Assembly (NCBI RefSeq): GCF_007725405.1
Contig: NZ_CP042163.1
Location: 1,178,001 to 1,242,000 of the forward strand
Reading direction: 5' to 3'
Source of the DNA: Shouchella miscanthi
GTDB taxonomy: Bacteria; Bacillota; Bacilli; Bacillales; Bacillaceae_D
Length of the DNA stretch: 64,000 nucleotides
Shown here: in pieces, positions 15,517-23,475 of the stretch
Layout of the letters: each line of letters starts with the position of its first letter
How positions within the stretch are numbered: position 1 is the first letter of the stretch
Made by a program: the position numbers and the translations under genes
The notes under the pieces: generated by a model
Seen by the model: only the letters and a program-made list of their open reading frames with translations
Databases searched by the model: none
What the model was told of the DNA's origin: nothing

Positions 15517-16049
15517 TTTATGTCTATCTATTTTTTGCTTTCTTCATTGCCAATTTATTAGGGTACGGTGGTGGACCAGCATCCATTCCACTTATGTTTG
15601 AAGAAGTCGTTAACCGTTTTGGATGGTTATCGAGTGAAGAATTTAATAATGTACTTGCTTTAGGAAATGCACTTCCTGGCCCCATTGCAACAAAGATTGC
15701 CGCATATGTTGGTTTCAGTATAACCGGTTGGGGAGGGGTGGCTGTAGCGCTTGCTGCAACCATTGTTCCATCTAGTGTTGCCGTCATTTTATTAATGAAG
15801 GTTTTGCAAAAATATCGTCAATCTCCTGTTGTTAAAGGACTTTCTTTAGCAGTACAGCCTGTCATCTGTATGTTAATGTTGCTTTTAACTGTAACGATCT
15901 TTAATGATGCGCTCCAGTCGATTGGGTGGATTCAGTCCATTGTTATTGCGGCAGTCGCTTTTCTGCTATTAACAAAGCTAAAGGTGCATCCAGCCCTTGT
16001 GATTGTAATAGCATTTGCATACGGAGGAATCGTCATTCCATTTTTATAA
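15513..16049 (+). CDS. Chromate transporter, second subunit (ChrA family, short form)
   Basis: A 178-residue membrane protein homologous to its upstream neighbour, with NLLGYGGGPASIPLMFEEVV (about 14-33) and NVLALGNALPGPIATKIAAYVGF (about 47-69). The GGGP and LPGPIATK motifs are repeated between the two subunits, as expected if an ancestral half was duplicated. Starts overlap by 4 bp (ATGA), which favours equal synthesis and a heterodimer. It ends at a bidirectional hairpin facing a convergent acetyltransferase gene. Confidence 0.88.
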   Translation: MIYVYLFFAFFIANLLGYGGGPASIPLMFEEVVNRFGWLSSEEFNNVLALGNALPGPIATKIAAYVGFSITGWGGVAVALAATIVPSSVAVILLMKVLQKYRQSPVVKGLSLAVQPVICMLMLLLTVTIFNDALQSIGWIQSIVIAAVAFLLLTKLKVHPALVIVIAFAYGGIVIPFL

Positions 16050-16056
16050 TGCTAAA

Positions 16057-16084
16057 AAATCGACATTCAGGAGAATGTCGATTT
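16057..16084. terminator. Bidirectional terminator overlapping a stop codon
   Basis: aatcgacattc, short loop, gaatgtcgatt, flanked by AAAAA on one side and a T-rich stretch on the other. The stop codon of the minus-strand acetyltransferase lies inside the stem. Confidence 0.75.
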
Positions 16085-16660
16085 ATTTTGTGTAAACGTC
16101 GAGTGAAATAACACGTAAATGCATGTATCGGCATACCCAGTTGTGACGGTAGCGCGCTCATTTTCTTTTAAAATGGCTTCTAGTGAAAAGCCTAATTTTT
16201 CTGCTAAAGCACGGCTTTTTTTGTTTGAAGGATCACAACGTAGTTCTAGTCGATGAACACTTAATTGGTGAAAGGCAAAAGAAAGTAAAGGTTGTATGGC
16301 TTCAAACATATAGCCCTTTCCTTGAAATCGTACATCAAGCCAGTAGCCAATTTCCATACGTGGGACATGCCATTTAATTTCGTGAAATCCGACAGAACCA
16401 ACAAAAGAAAGTGTGTCTTTTTCAAATAAGTGAAACCGTAAATCTGTTAAATCAATAAATTGTTGATGAGCATATTGCACTGCATCTTCTGCTTGAGAAG
16501 ACGACACCATTTGATTCACCCACGGTAACCATGTAGATAAATTTTGTTTAGAAAACTGTACAGACTCATATAGTTTATCCCCGTCTCCTTTCATGGGAGG
16601 ACGAATAAACAGTCGTTCCGTTTGAAAAGATGGTAAGGACGGAGGGTATACATTCATCAT
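16067..16660 (-). CDS. GNAT N-acetyltransferase, RimJ/RimL-like
   Basis: A 197-residue acetyltransferase of the RimJ/RimL (Acetyltransf_3) type. The N-terminal TERLFIRPPMKGDGDKLYESVQFS is diagnostic. IGYWLDVRFQGKGYMFEAIQPLL (about 125-147) holds the acetyl-CoA loop, here QGKGYM, and HRLELRCDPSNKKSRALAEKLGFSLE is the fourth strand and helix. The family acetylates N-termini of ribosomal proteins or small molecules; which one is unknown here. The last residues run into the terminator stem. Confidence 0.85.
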   Translation of the reverse strand: MMNVYPPSLPSFQTERLFIRPPMKGDGDKLYESVQFSKQNLSTWLPWVNQMVSSSQAEDAVQYAHQQFIDLTDLRFHLFEKDTLSFVGSVGFHEIKWHVPRMEIGYWLDVRFQGKGYMFEAIQPLLSFAFHQLSVHRLELRCDPSNKKSRALAEKLGFSLEAILKENERATVTTGYADTCIYVLFHSTFTQNKSTFS

Positions 16661-16730
16661 TTCTAGCCTCCATTATCATCAACGTCCTTAAACATATGCT
16701 GGAGGCTACTTGACTTATGAATGACTCTTC

Positions 16731-17489
16731 TTATGGAGCTAGCGTGTTACGAATCGCAGTTCGTAAAATGGATGCCGCATTTGATGCAATTGCATCGTAA
16801 TAGCGCTTAAAGCGCTCATCCTCAACATATAAATCTGCTAAGCCAATATGTGCTTGTTCACTGTACGTAGACCATGAGAACATAATCCACTTTTTGTGAA
16901 GCTGAGTAATCTCCTGCTCTGTTTCTTTCGTGATAACCAAGGAATTGGATGCCTCACGCAATCGCTCGGTTAGTGCATTTTCTATTTTTTGTCTCTGTAG
17001 ATAGTCAGATTCTGTTAGCTGTAAGAGGTGGTTATTGGTTTCATTAACCGTGTCTTCTCCATATTCTTTACGTATTTCTTTTCCGTAAAGCCTTTCATTT
17101 TCCTTGATTTGTTGCCGTTTAAAAGCAGCGAATTTACTCTGATTGGACATAGGTTCTCCTCCTTTTGTAGAAGCGATGGTTTGCTCGAGGGTTTGAAGAA
17201 GCTGATTTAAACGATCTCGCTTTTGTTCTAAATGAGCTTTATGCTGTAGCAAAGCCTTTTCAACGTGAAACGTATCCTCATTCATCAACGTCATGATCGC
17301 GTCTAGACCGACATCAAGCTCGCGATAGAATAGAATATGTTGCAAGCGATCTATTTCTTTTTGACCGTAGATTCGATAGCTAGCTGAATTCATTCGTTTC
17401 GGTTTAAGCAGACCGATCTCATCGTAATAACGGAGCGTTCGGCTGCTGACGCCAGCGAGGTTCGCTAATTGTTTTACTGTGTACTCCAT
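16731..17489 (-). CDS. MerR-family regulator with TipAS effector domain (Mta/TipA-like)
   Basis: A 252-residue regulator. Residues 1-70 are a MerR winged helix (YTVKQLANLAGVSSRTLRYYDEIGLLKP), followed by the dimer helix with RELDVGLDAIMTLM. The C-terminal part from about 120 is a TipAS helical domain, which in relatives such as TipA and Mta binds drugs and switches on multidrug export genes. Its own promoter has the 19-bp spacer typical of MerR-activated promoters. No efflux gene lies beside it, so the target is unknown. aggagg precedes the ATG. Confidence 0.9.
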   Translation of the reverse strand: MEYTVKQLANLAGVSSRTLRYYDEIGLLKPKRMNSASYRIYGQKEIDRLQHILFYRELDVGLDAIMTLMNEDTFHVEKALLQHKAHLEQKRDRLNQLLQTLEQTIASTKGGEPMSNQSKFAAFKRQQIKENERLYGKEIRKEYGEDTVNETNNHLLQLTESDYLQRQKIENALTERLREASNSLVITKETEQEITQLHKKWIMFSWSTYSEQAHIGLADLYVEDERFKRYYDAIASNAASILRTAIRNTLAP

Positions 17490-17510
17490 AATCGCACCTC
17501 CTTTAGTGGA

Positions 17511-17541
17511 ATCGTAAAGGGTAACGTAACGGTAAGGTCAA
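17511..17541 (-). promoter_or_regulatory. MerR-type promoter with 19-bp spacer
   Basis: Minus strand TTGACC (17541-17536), 19-bp spacer, TACGAT (17516-17511). The long spacer is the hallmark of promoters that MerR proteins untwist. The spacer holds repeated TTAC elements and a weak dyad around ACGT. Auto-activation is inferred. Confidence 0.6.
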
Positions 17542-17596
17542 GAGGTCGTTTACGATAACATGGTGGCAAAGCATAAAAAACCAAACAGTGACCCCG

Positions 17597-18685
17597 TTAG
17601 TCTGTTTCTTTTGCAATGAGAGGGATCTCTTTTTCGTCCCCACTGACTAAATCATGTCGATGGATGGAGAACGTATTGCCGTCACGATACGCATCGGTGC
17701 GTTTTACGTAATAGAGAATGTCCTTCGTAGGAATACTACGAAGCGCTTCAATGTCGTGACCACCTATTCGAAGACGGTTTCCTTCTTCTTGCGTTTCAAA
17801 AGAATATGGAACCAAGTCATAGTCAAATGAGCCATCTGATTGTTCGTAATTAAAAATGGTCTGATAAATGAGCCCGTCTTTCACTTGGACAAAGCTTGTA
17901 ATAGGAGCTGTCTTTTCATCGCTAGAGAATAGTTCAAGATTAAGTGGAGTAACGGTAGGGTCGGCGATATAGATTCGTTCTATGGATTCATAAATAGTAT
18001 CAACCGTCCAGTTCCCTTGATCATCAGGGAGAATCATCATGAGTTGCCCATCTTTTGCTGCTTGCATGGAGCTAGGTACAGCATAAGAGCCTTCATAAAT
18101 GAGTTGGAGTTCCCCATCTGCAGCGTTATACAACGCTGTTTTCCTTGTTTCTTGCGCTTCTGGCTCTATATGTTGACTAACGTTGTCTCCCGTCACGATG
18201 AATTGATCCGTAGTCGGAATATAAATGAGGTCTAAGAGAACGCCACGAGTTTCAACAAGGGTCGTTATTTCTTCTGTAACGAAATCAACAATAGAAATAG
18301 CGCTATAGGCAAATTCAGACGACGTCTCATAAGGGTCGCTTCCTCGTTCATAGCCTGTTGTGTGTATAAATGCAGCCGTATGCTCATCAATAAATATAGG
18401 ACTGTAAAGAAAAGCCTCCGAATCAGATGTAAACAAAGAGAGGGCGCTTTCATTATTTGTCTGTAAGAATAATGTGTCAACTGAATTTTCTGTTGTGACA
18501 TACAGTAAGTCTTCCATTACATTGACGTCATATTCCCCTGTGAAAGCGGGTTCAGTCTTTTGAGTAGCGTTGACGAGAAAACCAATGGTTATAAAGAGCA
18601 AACATGAACCAATGATAGTTCCAACTGACAGAAAAAGCATTTTCTTATTCAACAATGACAAGACCTCCGTTAGCGAAAGAATCAA
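17597..18685 (-). CDS. Membrane-anchored extracellular protein of unknown function
   Basis: A 362-residue protein with one N-terminal membrane anchor (LFLSVGTIIGSCLLFITIGFL, about 17-37) and a large outer domain rich in short beta strands. Repeated patterns such as DLLYVTTENSVDTLFLQ, FIVTGDNVS and LIYQTIFNYEQ suggest a beta-propeller-like fold, though no family is recognised. It overlaps the upstream membrane protein gene by 4 bp and so belongs to the padR operon. The function may be envelope-stress related by context, but nothing in the sequence proves this. Confidence 0.7.
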   Translation of the reverse strand: MILSLTEVLSLLNKKMLFLSVGTIIGSCLLFITIGFLVNATQKTEPAFTGEYDVNVMEDLLYVTTENSVDTLFLQTNNESALSLFTSDSEAFLYSPIFIDEHTAAFIHTTGYERGSDPYETSSEFAYSAISIVDFVTEEITTLVETRGVLLDLIYIPTTDQFIVTGDNVSQHIEPEAQETRKTALYNAADGELQLIYEGSYAVPSSMQAAKDGQLMMILPDDQGNWTVDTIYESIERIYIADPTVTPLNLELFSSDEKTAPITSFVQVKDGLIYQTIFNYEQSDGSFDYDLVPYSFETQEEGNRLRIGGHDIEALRSIPTKDILYYVKRTDAYRDGNTFSIHRHDLVSGDEKEIPLIAKETD

Positions 18686-19584
18686 AAAGGGAATAAAAAG
18701 TTCGTTAAAAGATTGTTTAAATCGTTACTTAGAAAAGCCGGGAAATAAAGAGGAAGAACAAAAGCAACGATATAAAGTAAGGTGTAAAACCAGAGTGTAT
18801 AACTAAGCTTCATCCACTTAGATTTTTTTGTAGCTAGTCGAATTTGGATTGCATAAACAAAGCCCCACAATATAAAAGGAAGAAAAAGGTTAATGGCAAA
18901 CAGCCAATTAAAGCTACCAAAAAAAAGAAATGAAAACAGCACAAAGCCATTCGCCACTAATAGCAAAAACCCTAATGTAATGTTGACAGAGTGAATCAAT
19001 CGCTTCTGACCTATATTGCTTCCGCCTTGAGAATAAGTTAACGCAGTTCTGTATATTAAGAAAATAGACCCTCCAAGAATCATGTAATGAAGCAGGTTCC
19101 AAATGATATTGTTACTGAAAGTAGGGTTAGCAAAAGTAAACATTAACAGAATGTTCAATACAAGAGAAGCGTTTAGCCATAATTTTCGGTTAACAGCATA
19201 CGTTTGATTTAGTGCGAAAAAAACCAGGAATGTATGAGCGATTGCAGGGAGAAACAACCAGTTATTTGCGACATGCTCAACGAAAAGAATAGAAAAGTAT
19301 TGAACACAAATAAAGATATAGGAGCCAAGTGCTAATACGAGCAAAAATTCTCGTCGGTATGGAAACATTGCTTGTTGGAGTTCATCTCCAATTGCTGCCT
19401 CATGACCAAATGCCCTTATGGCCATCTCCTCCGATTCTTGTTTGGAATAGCCTTTCTCCATATAATCATTCTGTATGAGTGTTAAATGGTCATACATCTC
19501 ATCATACATTTCTTGTCGTTCTGCTGTTGAACAATCGGTTTGATTCACAATTCGAGTGATATACTGATTGATCTTAGAGCTCAT
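18682..19584 (-). CDS. Multi-pass membrane protein with N-terminal permease-prefix (HAAS-like) domain
   Basis: A 300-residue protein. The first 75 residues (INQYITRIVNQTDCSTAERQEMYDEMYDHL and KGYSKQESEEMAIRAFG) form the helical HAAS/permease-prefix domain that often accompanies PadR regulators in Firmicutes. Seven or so membrane segments follow. It overlaps padR by 11 bp and the next gene by 4 bp, so the three are translated as a unit. The exact role is unknown. HAAS proteins are thought to be regulatory or structural partners of PadR-controlled membrane modules. Confidence 0.8.
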   Translation of the reverse strand: MSSKINQYITRIVNQTDCSTAERQEMYDEMYDHLTLIQNDYMEKGYSKQESEEMAIRAFGHEAAIGDELQQAMFPYRREFLLVLALGSYIFICVQYFSILFVEHVANNWLFLPAIAHTFLVFFALNQTYAVNRKLWLNASLVLNILLMFTFANPTFSNNIIWNLLHYMILGGSIFLIYRTALTYSQGGSNIGQKRLIHSVNITLGFLLLVANGFVLFSFLFFGSFNWLFAINLFLPFILWGFVYAIQIRLATKKSKWMKLSYTLWFYTLLYIVAFVLPLYFPAFLSNDLNNLLTNFLFPF

Positions 19585-19900
19585 AAGACTCTCCTGTTCG
19601 TTTGATCAACAAATTTAACGTAGCCCAATCTTTTTTCTTTCGTTGTAATTCTTGTTTGCCGTCGTCTGTAATCGTATAGTACTTTCTTCGTGTGCCTGTT
19701 TCTTCATTCCAATAGGAGGAAATCCACTGTTTTTTTTCCATTCGTTTTAATGCAGGATAAAGTGTACCTTCACTCATCGAATAAGTTTCGCCACTAAGAT
19801 TTTTAAGTTTCTTTGTCATTTCGTAGCCGTATAAATCGTGGGCATCAATAAGGGTTAATAGTAAAAAATCAATACTACCCTTCATCATTTCTTTGTCCAT
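19574..19900 (-). CDS. PadR-family transcriptional regulator
   Basis: A 108-residue PadR protein. The winged helix spans about 5-80, with LLLTLIDAHDLYGYEMTKKL, SEGTLYPALKRMEKKQWI and the wing RRKYYTITDDGKQEL. It is the first gene of a three-gene unit with a HAAS-type membrane protein and an anchored extracellular protein. PadR members usually repress their own operon and release DNA on ligand or stress. A 26-bp tandem repeat overlapping the promoter region (19924-19989) is a likely binding site. Confidence 0.9.
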   Translation of the reverse strand: MDKEMMKGSIDFLLLTLIDAHDLYGYEMTKKLKNLSGETYSMSEGTLYPALKRMEKKQWISSYWNEETGTRRKYYTITDDGKQELQRKKKDWATLNLLIKRTGESYEL

Positions 19901-19923
19901 TTCGCATTCATCCTTTCTACTTA

Positions 19924-19989
19924 TACATCGTATAACAAGGTATTATACATACATCGTATAACAAGGTATTATACATACATCGTATAACA
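19924..19989. repeat. 26-bp tandem repeat at the padR promoter
   Basis: The segment acatcgtataacaa recurs at 19925, 19951 and 19977, exactly 26 bp apart; the first two copies continue into ggtattataca. Read on the minus strand each full unit contains a TATAAT hexamer. Copies on near-integral helical turns directly upstream of padR suggest co-operative operator sites. Confidence 0.85.
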
Positions 19990-20080
19990 ATGGTGTTGGA
20001 AAGACAACCCAATTATTAATGAAAAGTGTGTAATGGGAAAACGATTTTTATTTGGAAAAAGTAGTCATACTGCTCATACA

Positions 20081-20109
20081 TTGTCAGCCTTTGGATAATC
20101 TAATAAGAC
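20081..20109 (+). promoter_or_regulatory. Candidate promoter of the type III PKS operon
   Basis: TTGTCA (20081-20086), 17-bp spacer, TAAGAC (20104-20109), about 20 bp before the PKS start. The -10 is a modest match. Confidence 0.4.
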
Positions 20110-20129
20110 TATATTGAGGAGGACTACAT

Positions 20130-21230
20130 ATGCCCGCTATATTGTCTGTTGCCACTGCTGATCTACCACACGAGTTACCACAACATCAAACAATGGAATT
20201 CGCAAAAGAGTTATTTTCGGAGAGCTTTCATGATATTGAACGTTTATTAAAGGTGTTCGCAAATGGGGAAATACGCAAACGTCATTTCTCCCAGCCAATG
20301 GAATGGTTCAAAAATGATCACACATTAGGTGAACGGAATCGTTGTTACATTGAGGATGCTACGACATACAGTGTAACGGCAATTGAGTCATGTTTAAAAA
20401 GCAATACGTTTTTAAAGAAAAGTATACAACCTACTGAAATTGATGCGATTGTATTTGTTTCAAGTACAGGCATGTCTACTCCATCATTAGATGCTCGGGT
20501 TATGAACAAGCTTCCTTTTCGTACAGATACAAAGCGAATACCGTTATGGGGACTTGGTTGCGCAGGTGGAGCCGCAGGGTTGAGTCGGGGCTATGAGTAT
20601 TGTTTGGCTTATCCTGAATCAGCAGTGCTCGTCGTTTGTGTTGAGCTTTGCGGGTTAACTTTTCAAAAGGATGATCATTCTAAAAGCAATCTTATTGGCA
20701 CATCCCTGTTTGCTGATGGAGTAGCTTGCGCATTGCTAGTAGGCGATGAATCACCACTTCTGAAAGAACGGAAACAAAAACAGTATGTAGCCATTCAGTC
20801 CACTCAATCAACGTTAATGCCAGATTCTGAAGATGTAATGGGGTGGGATGTGCAGAATAATGGTTTAAACGTTGTTTTTTCAAGAAGCATTCCATCTATT
20901 GTTTCAAATTGGCTAGAACCCATTGTCACAGACTATTTGCAACAAGAAAATGTAGACCTTGAGGACATTGACGCTTTCATTGCTCATCCTGGTGGAAAAA
21001 AGGTGCTTGAAGCCTATGAGAAGGCTCTTAAATTTTCGTCTGAGAAAACCGCGCTCTCACGTCTCGTATTGAGTGAATATGGAAACATGTCATCGCCAAC
21101 TGTTTTATATGTTTTAAAAGCGTGTATGGAGCAGGAACATGAACGAGGAGAAAAGGGATTAATAGCTGCACTAGGGCCTGGCTTTTGTTCAGAAATGCTT
21201 TTAGTAGAATGGAGGGGTGAGGAATCTTGA
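20130..21230 (+). CDS. bpsA: Type III polyketide synthase, BpsA-like
   Basis: A 366-residue chalcone-synthase-fold enzyme. The catalytic triad is visible: Cys144 in GLGCAGGAAG, His286 in FIAHPGGKK and Asn319 in SEYGNMSSPT. Such enzymes condense malonyl-CoA onto fatty acyl starters to give alkylpyrones or alkylresorcinols. The next gene, overlapping by 4 bp, is a methyltransferase of the kind paired with BpsA in B. subtilis, where the products are alkylpyrone methyl ethers. gaggagg precedes the ATG. Product length cannot be read from the sequence. Confidence 0.92.
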   Translation: MPAILSVATADLPHELPQHQTMEFAKELFSESFHDIERLLKVFANGEIRKRHFSQPMEWFKNDHTLGERNRCYIEDATTYSVTAIESCLKSNTFLKKSIQPTEIDAIVFVSSTGMSTPSLDARVMNKLPFRTDTKRIPLWGLGCAGGAAGLSRGYEYCLAYPESAVLVVCVELCGLTFQKDDHSKSNLIGTSLFADGVACALLVGDESPLLKERKQKQYVAIQSTQSTLMPDSEDVMGWDVQNNGLNVVFSRSIPSIVSNWLEPIVTDYLQQENVDLEDIDAFIAHPGGKKVLEAYEKALKFSSEKTALSRLVLSEYGNMSSPTVLYVLKACMEQEHERGEKGLIAALGPGFCSEMLLVEWRGEES

Positions 21231-21781
21231 TATGGGTATATGGTATGATATCCGTTATCATAGCGCAACGATTGATTGAAGTTGTTGTAGCAAAAAGAAA
21301 CGAACGTTGGATGAAAAGCAATGGCGGTATTGAAGTAGGTAAAACGCATTATCATTGGATGGTTGCTCTTCATGTCAGTTTTTTTATTGCCTTACTTTTA
21401 GAAGTGACCTTTACTACGCCAAGCTTTACGAGTATTAGTGTGGTGGCACTATTAATCGTTATTATAGCCCAATGTATTCGTATTTGGGCGTTAACTTCTT
21501 TAGGACGGTATTGGAATACAAAAATTATTGTGTTGCCCGATGCGCCTGTCGTTGAAAAAGGTCCGTATCGCTTTCTTCGACATCCGAATTATGCAGTCGT
21601 CATGACCGAAATAGCGTTTGTCCCTCTTATCTTTCAAGCGTATTGGACAGCAATCCTCTTTACAGTGTTGAACGCGTGGATGTTAAGTGTGCGCATCCGA
21701 GTAGAGGAAAAAGCTCTTTATCAAATGACAGGTGATTATACGGAGAGGTTTGAGCGGAAAAAGCGATTTTGGTTTGTTTAG
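21227..21781 (+). CDS. bpsB: Isoprenylcysteine-carboxyl-methyltransferase-fold O-methyltransferase, BpsB-like
   Basis: A 184-residue integral membrane methyltransferase starting at TTG within the PKS stop (TTGA), with ggaggggtgagg upstream. The ICMT signature is present near the C-terminus: VVEKGPYRFLRHPNYAVVMTEI with RHPNY, then the EEKALYQMTGDYTERF tail with the conserved E. Four or five membrane segments precede it. It most likely O-methylates the pyrone made by the upstream PKS, as in B. subtilis bpsAB. A long hairpin with TTTTTT follows. Confidence 0.88.
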   Translation: MIWVYGMISVIIAQRLIEVVVAKRNERWMKSNGGIEVGKTHYHWMVALHVSFFIALLLEVTFTTPSFTSISVVALLIVIIAQCIRIWALTSLGRYWNTKIIVLPDAPVVEKGPYRFLRHPNYAVVMTEIAFVPLIFQAYWTAILFTVLNAWMLSVRIRVEEKALYQMTGDYTERFERKKRFWFV

Positions 21782-21831
21782 TTTAATGATCAGTTGATTG
21801 TGCAAAAAGGCTAAAAAACAATAGAGGGAAA

Positions 21832-21896
21832 GAGTTTTCTTTTTATCAATGAGCGTTGTTTCGGCATAGCTTCGTTGATGGAGAAGGCTCTTTTTT
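21832..21896 (+). terminator. Terminator of bpsAB
   Basis: gagttttct pairs with agaaggctc through two G-T pairs, with an inner atcaa/ttgat stem, followed by TTTTTT. Confidence 0.7.
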
Positions 21897-21913
21897 AATG
21901 AGGTAAAAGTCAT

Positions 21914-22185
21914 AAAATTAAATCTTCTATATACTTATTTGAGTTTTTAGATTAGTATACTTTATAAACTAACTTTTATAACTATGGGTCGATAAAAGAC
22001 AAAATTTCCTTGTTTTATAAAAAGAAGATTTTTTTACTCTATCTTTTTAAAGGAATATTGATAAGTCAAAGCGTACTGTACGTATAACTCTTTTATTAAG
22101 AAATTACGTGAAACCATTAACAATCAACTGAACGCAAGAAGCAACTACCCTTATATGATTCAGGTGAAAAAGGAGAGAAACGATA
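21914..22185. other. AT-rich intergenic region with a palindrome
   Basis: No gene is seen. The stretch contains the perfect 11-bp palindrome CGTACTGTACG at 22072-22082. It lies within a possible TTGATA (22058) to TATAAC (22083) promoter of 19-bp spacing for the downstream isomerase gene. The promoter is a weak call. Confidence 0.45.
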
Positions 22186-23061
22186 ATGAAAATAGGGATT
22201 AGTTCGTATAGTTTGTACCAAGCGATGCAAGCTGGGGAAATGACGATTTTGGATGTGATTGATTATGTAGCCGATGCAGGTGCAGATCATATTGAGATTG
22301 TACCGGTTGGATTTGACCTGCTCAATAACATTGAGTTAGTAAATGATATAAAAAACAGAGCGAATGATAGAGGATTAGAAATTTCAAATTATGCAGTAGG
22401 AGCAAATTTCATTCAACATTCTAAAGAAGCATACGAAGAAGCCATTGACATAGTCAAGCATCATGTCGATATAGCCGCACGACTGGGTGCAACGCGAATG
22501 CGTCATGATGTAGCAAGTCGTAGTCTTCATGAAACATCGTATGCTTTTTTCGAAAAGGATTTGCCATTGCTTATTCATGCTTGTCGAGAAATAGCAGACT
22601 ACGCAAAGCAATATAGCGTCATTACAAGTGTTGAAAATCATGGCTTTTATATTCAAGCAAGTGAACGAGTGCTACGGCTTGTTCGAGCCGTTGACCGAGA
22701 TAATTTTAAAACAACCCTTGATGTAGGGAATTTTCTCTGTGTAGATGAGGATCCAATCGTTGGTGTAGCGAATAATCTCCCCTATGCGTCAATGGTTCAT
22801 TTTAAAGACTTCTATTATCGAAAGGCAGACGAATTGCCAATTAAAGAAGGATGGCTACAAACAACCTCAGGTCGATACTTGCGAGGTGCCATTGTTGGAC
22901 AAGGTGACATTCCGATTCGAGAGATTGTTACGTATATGCAAGAAAAGAATTATGAAGGCTATGTCTCAATTGAATTCGAGGGAATGGAAGCGTGCCAAAA
23001 AGGAGCAAAGTTGGGCTTGGATGCAATTAAGCATTTATGGAAAGAAGGCGTAAAGTCGTAG
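22186..23061 (+). CDS. Sugar phosphate isomerase/epimerase-like TIM-barrel protein
   Basis: A 291-residue protein of the xylose-isomerase-like TIM-barrel (AP endonuclease 2) superfamily. Candidate metal ligands are E in SVENHG (about 146-151), D in TLDVGNF (about 180), H in MVHFKDFY (about 205) and E in SIEFEGME near 265. Family members isomerise or dehydrate sugars and inositols. It is monocistronic and ends at a hairpin, with no sugar transporter or kinase beside it, so the substrate is open. aaggagaga precedes the ATG. Confidence 0.85.
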   Translation: MKIGISSYSLYQAMQAGEMTILDVIDYVADAGADHIEIVPVGFDLLNNIELVNDIKNRANDRGLEISNYAVGANFIQHSKEAYEEAIDIVKHHVDIAARLGATRMRHDVASRSLHETSYAFFEKDLPLLIHACREIADYAKQYSVITSVENHGFYIQASERVLRLVRAVDRDNFKTTLDVGNFLCVDEDPIVGVANNLPYASMVHFKDFYYRKADELPIKEGWLQTTSGRYLRGAIVGQGDIPIREIVTYMQEKNYEGYVSIEFEGMEACQKGAKLGLDAIKHLWKEGVKS

Positions 23062-23101
23062 CAGGAAAACAGACCGTCTTGTCAGTGAAGCGAGCTAGCC
23101 C

Positions 23102-23134
23102 AAAAGAGCCTAATTGGGTTCAGCTCTTTTTTTT
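23102..23134 (+). terminator. Terminator of the isomerase gene
   Basis: aaaagagc pairs with gctctttt, followed by a run of T residues. Confidence 0.8.
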
Positions 23135-23220
23135 GATTGTCGTAAAATCCCCCCTTAACTGGAGTTGAAATAAATTATGATACACTACATGTAAGTACGT
23201 GAAAAAGGTAGGGCATTAAA

Positions 23221-23424
23221 ATGAAGAAAAAGCAGCGGTTTGAAGTGAAGGAAGGCGAATCAATTGACGAGTGCTTGCAGCGAATGCAACAGCTTGGTTA
23301 TCAACCAATAAAACGAATGGAAAAACCTGTTTTTACAGAAGTAAAAGGAAAAGAGCCAGTCTGGAAAAAACAACAAATTATGTTTGAGGGTATTCTCATT
23401 GATAACCAACAGGAAAAGAGCTAG
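23221..23424 (+). CDS. yebG: NETI-motif protein, YebG-like
   Basis: A 67-residue basic protein. The core EGESIDECLQRMQQLGYQPIKRMEKPVF corresponds to the NETI-motif family (B. subtilis YebG, where the motif reads GNETIDDCLQRM). As in B. subtilis it lies just upstream of the purine operon, which supports the assignment. Function unknown. It is followed by a strong hairpin and the convergent CPBP gene. Start ATG; the spacing to aaaaaggtaggg is good. Confidence 0.85.
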   Translation: MKKKQRFEVKEGESIDECLQRMQQLGYQPIKRMEKPVFTEVKGKEPVWKKQQIMFEGILIDNQQEKS

Positions 23425-23434
23425 CTAAACTTGT

Positions 23435-23470
23435 AAAGCCCTACTGTCGTTCATTTGCAGTAGGGCTTTT
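23435..23470. terminator. Bidirectional terminator after yebG
   Basis: aaagccctactg and cagtagggcttt form a perfect 12-bp stem with T-runs on the plus side, between convergent genes. Confidence 0.85.
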
Positions 23471-23475
23471 TCGTA

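Noticed and set aside
19924-19989. Short CRISPR-like array
   Set aside because: The 26-bp period has no unique spacers; it is a simple direct tandem repeat at a promoter, with no cas genes.
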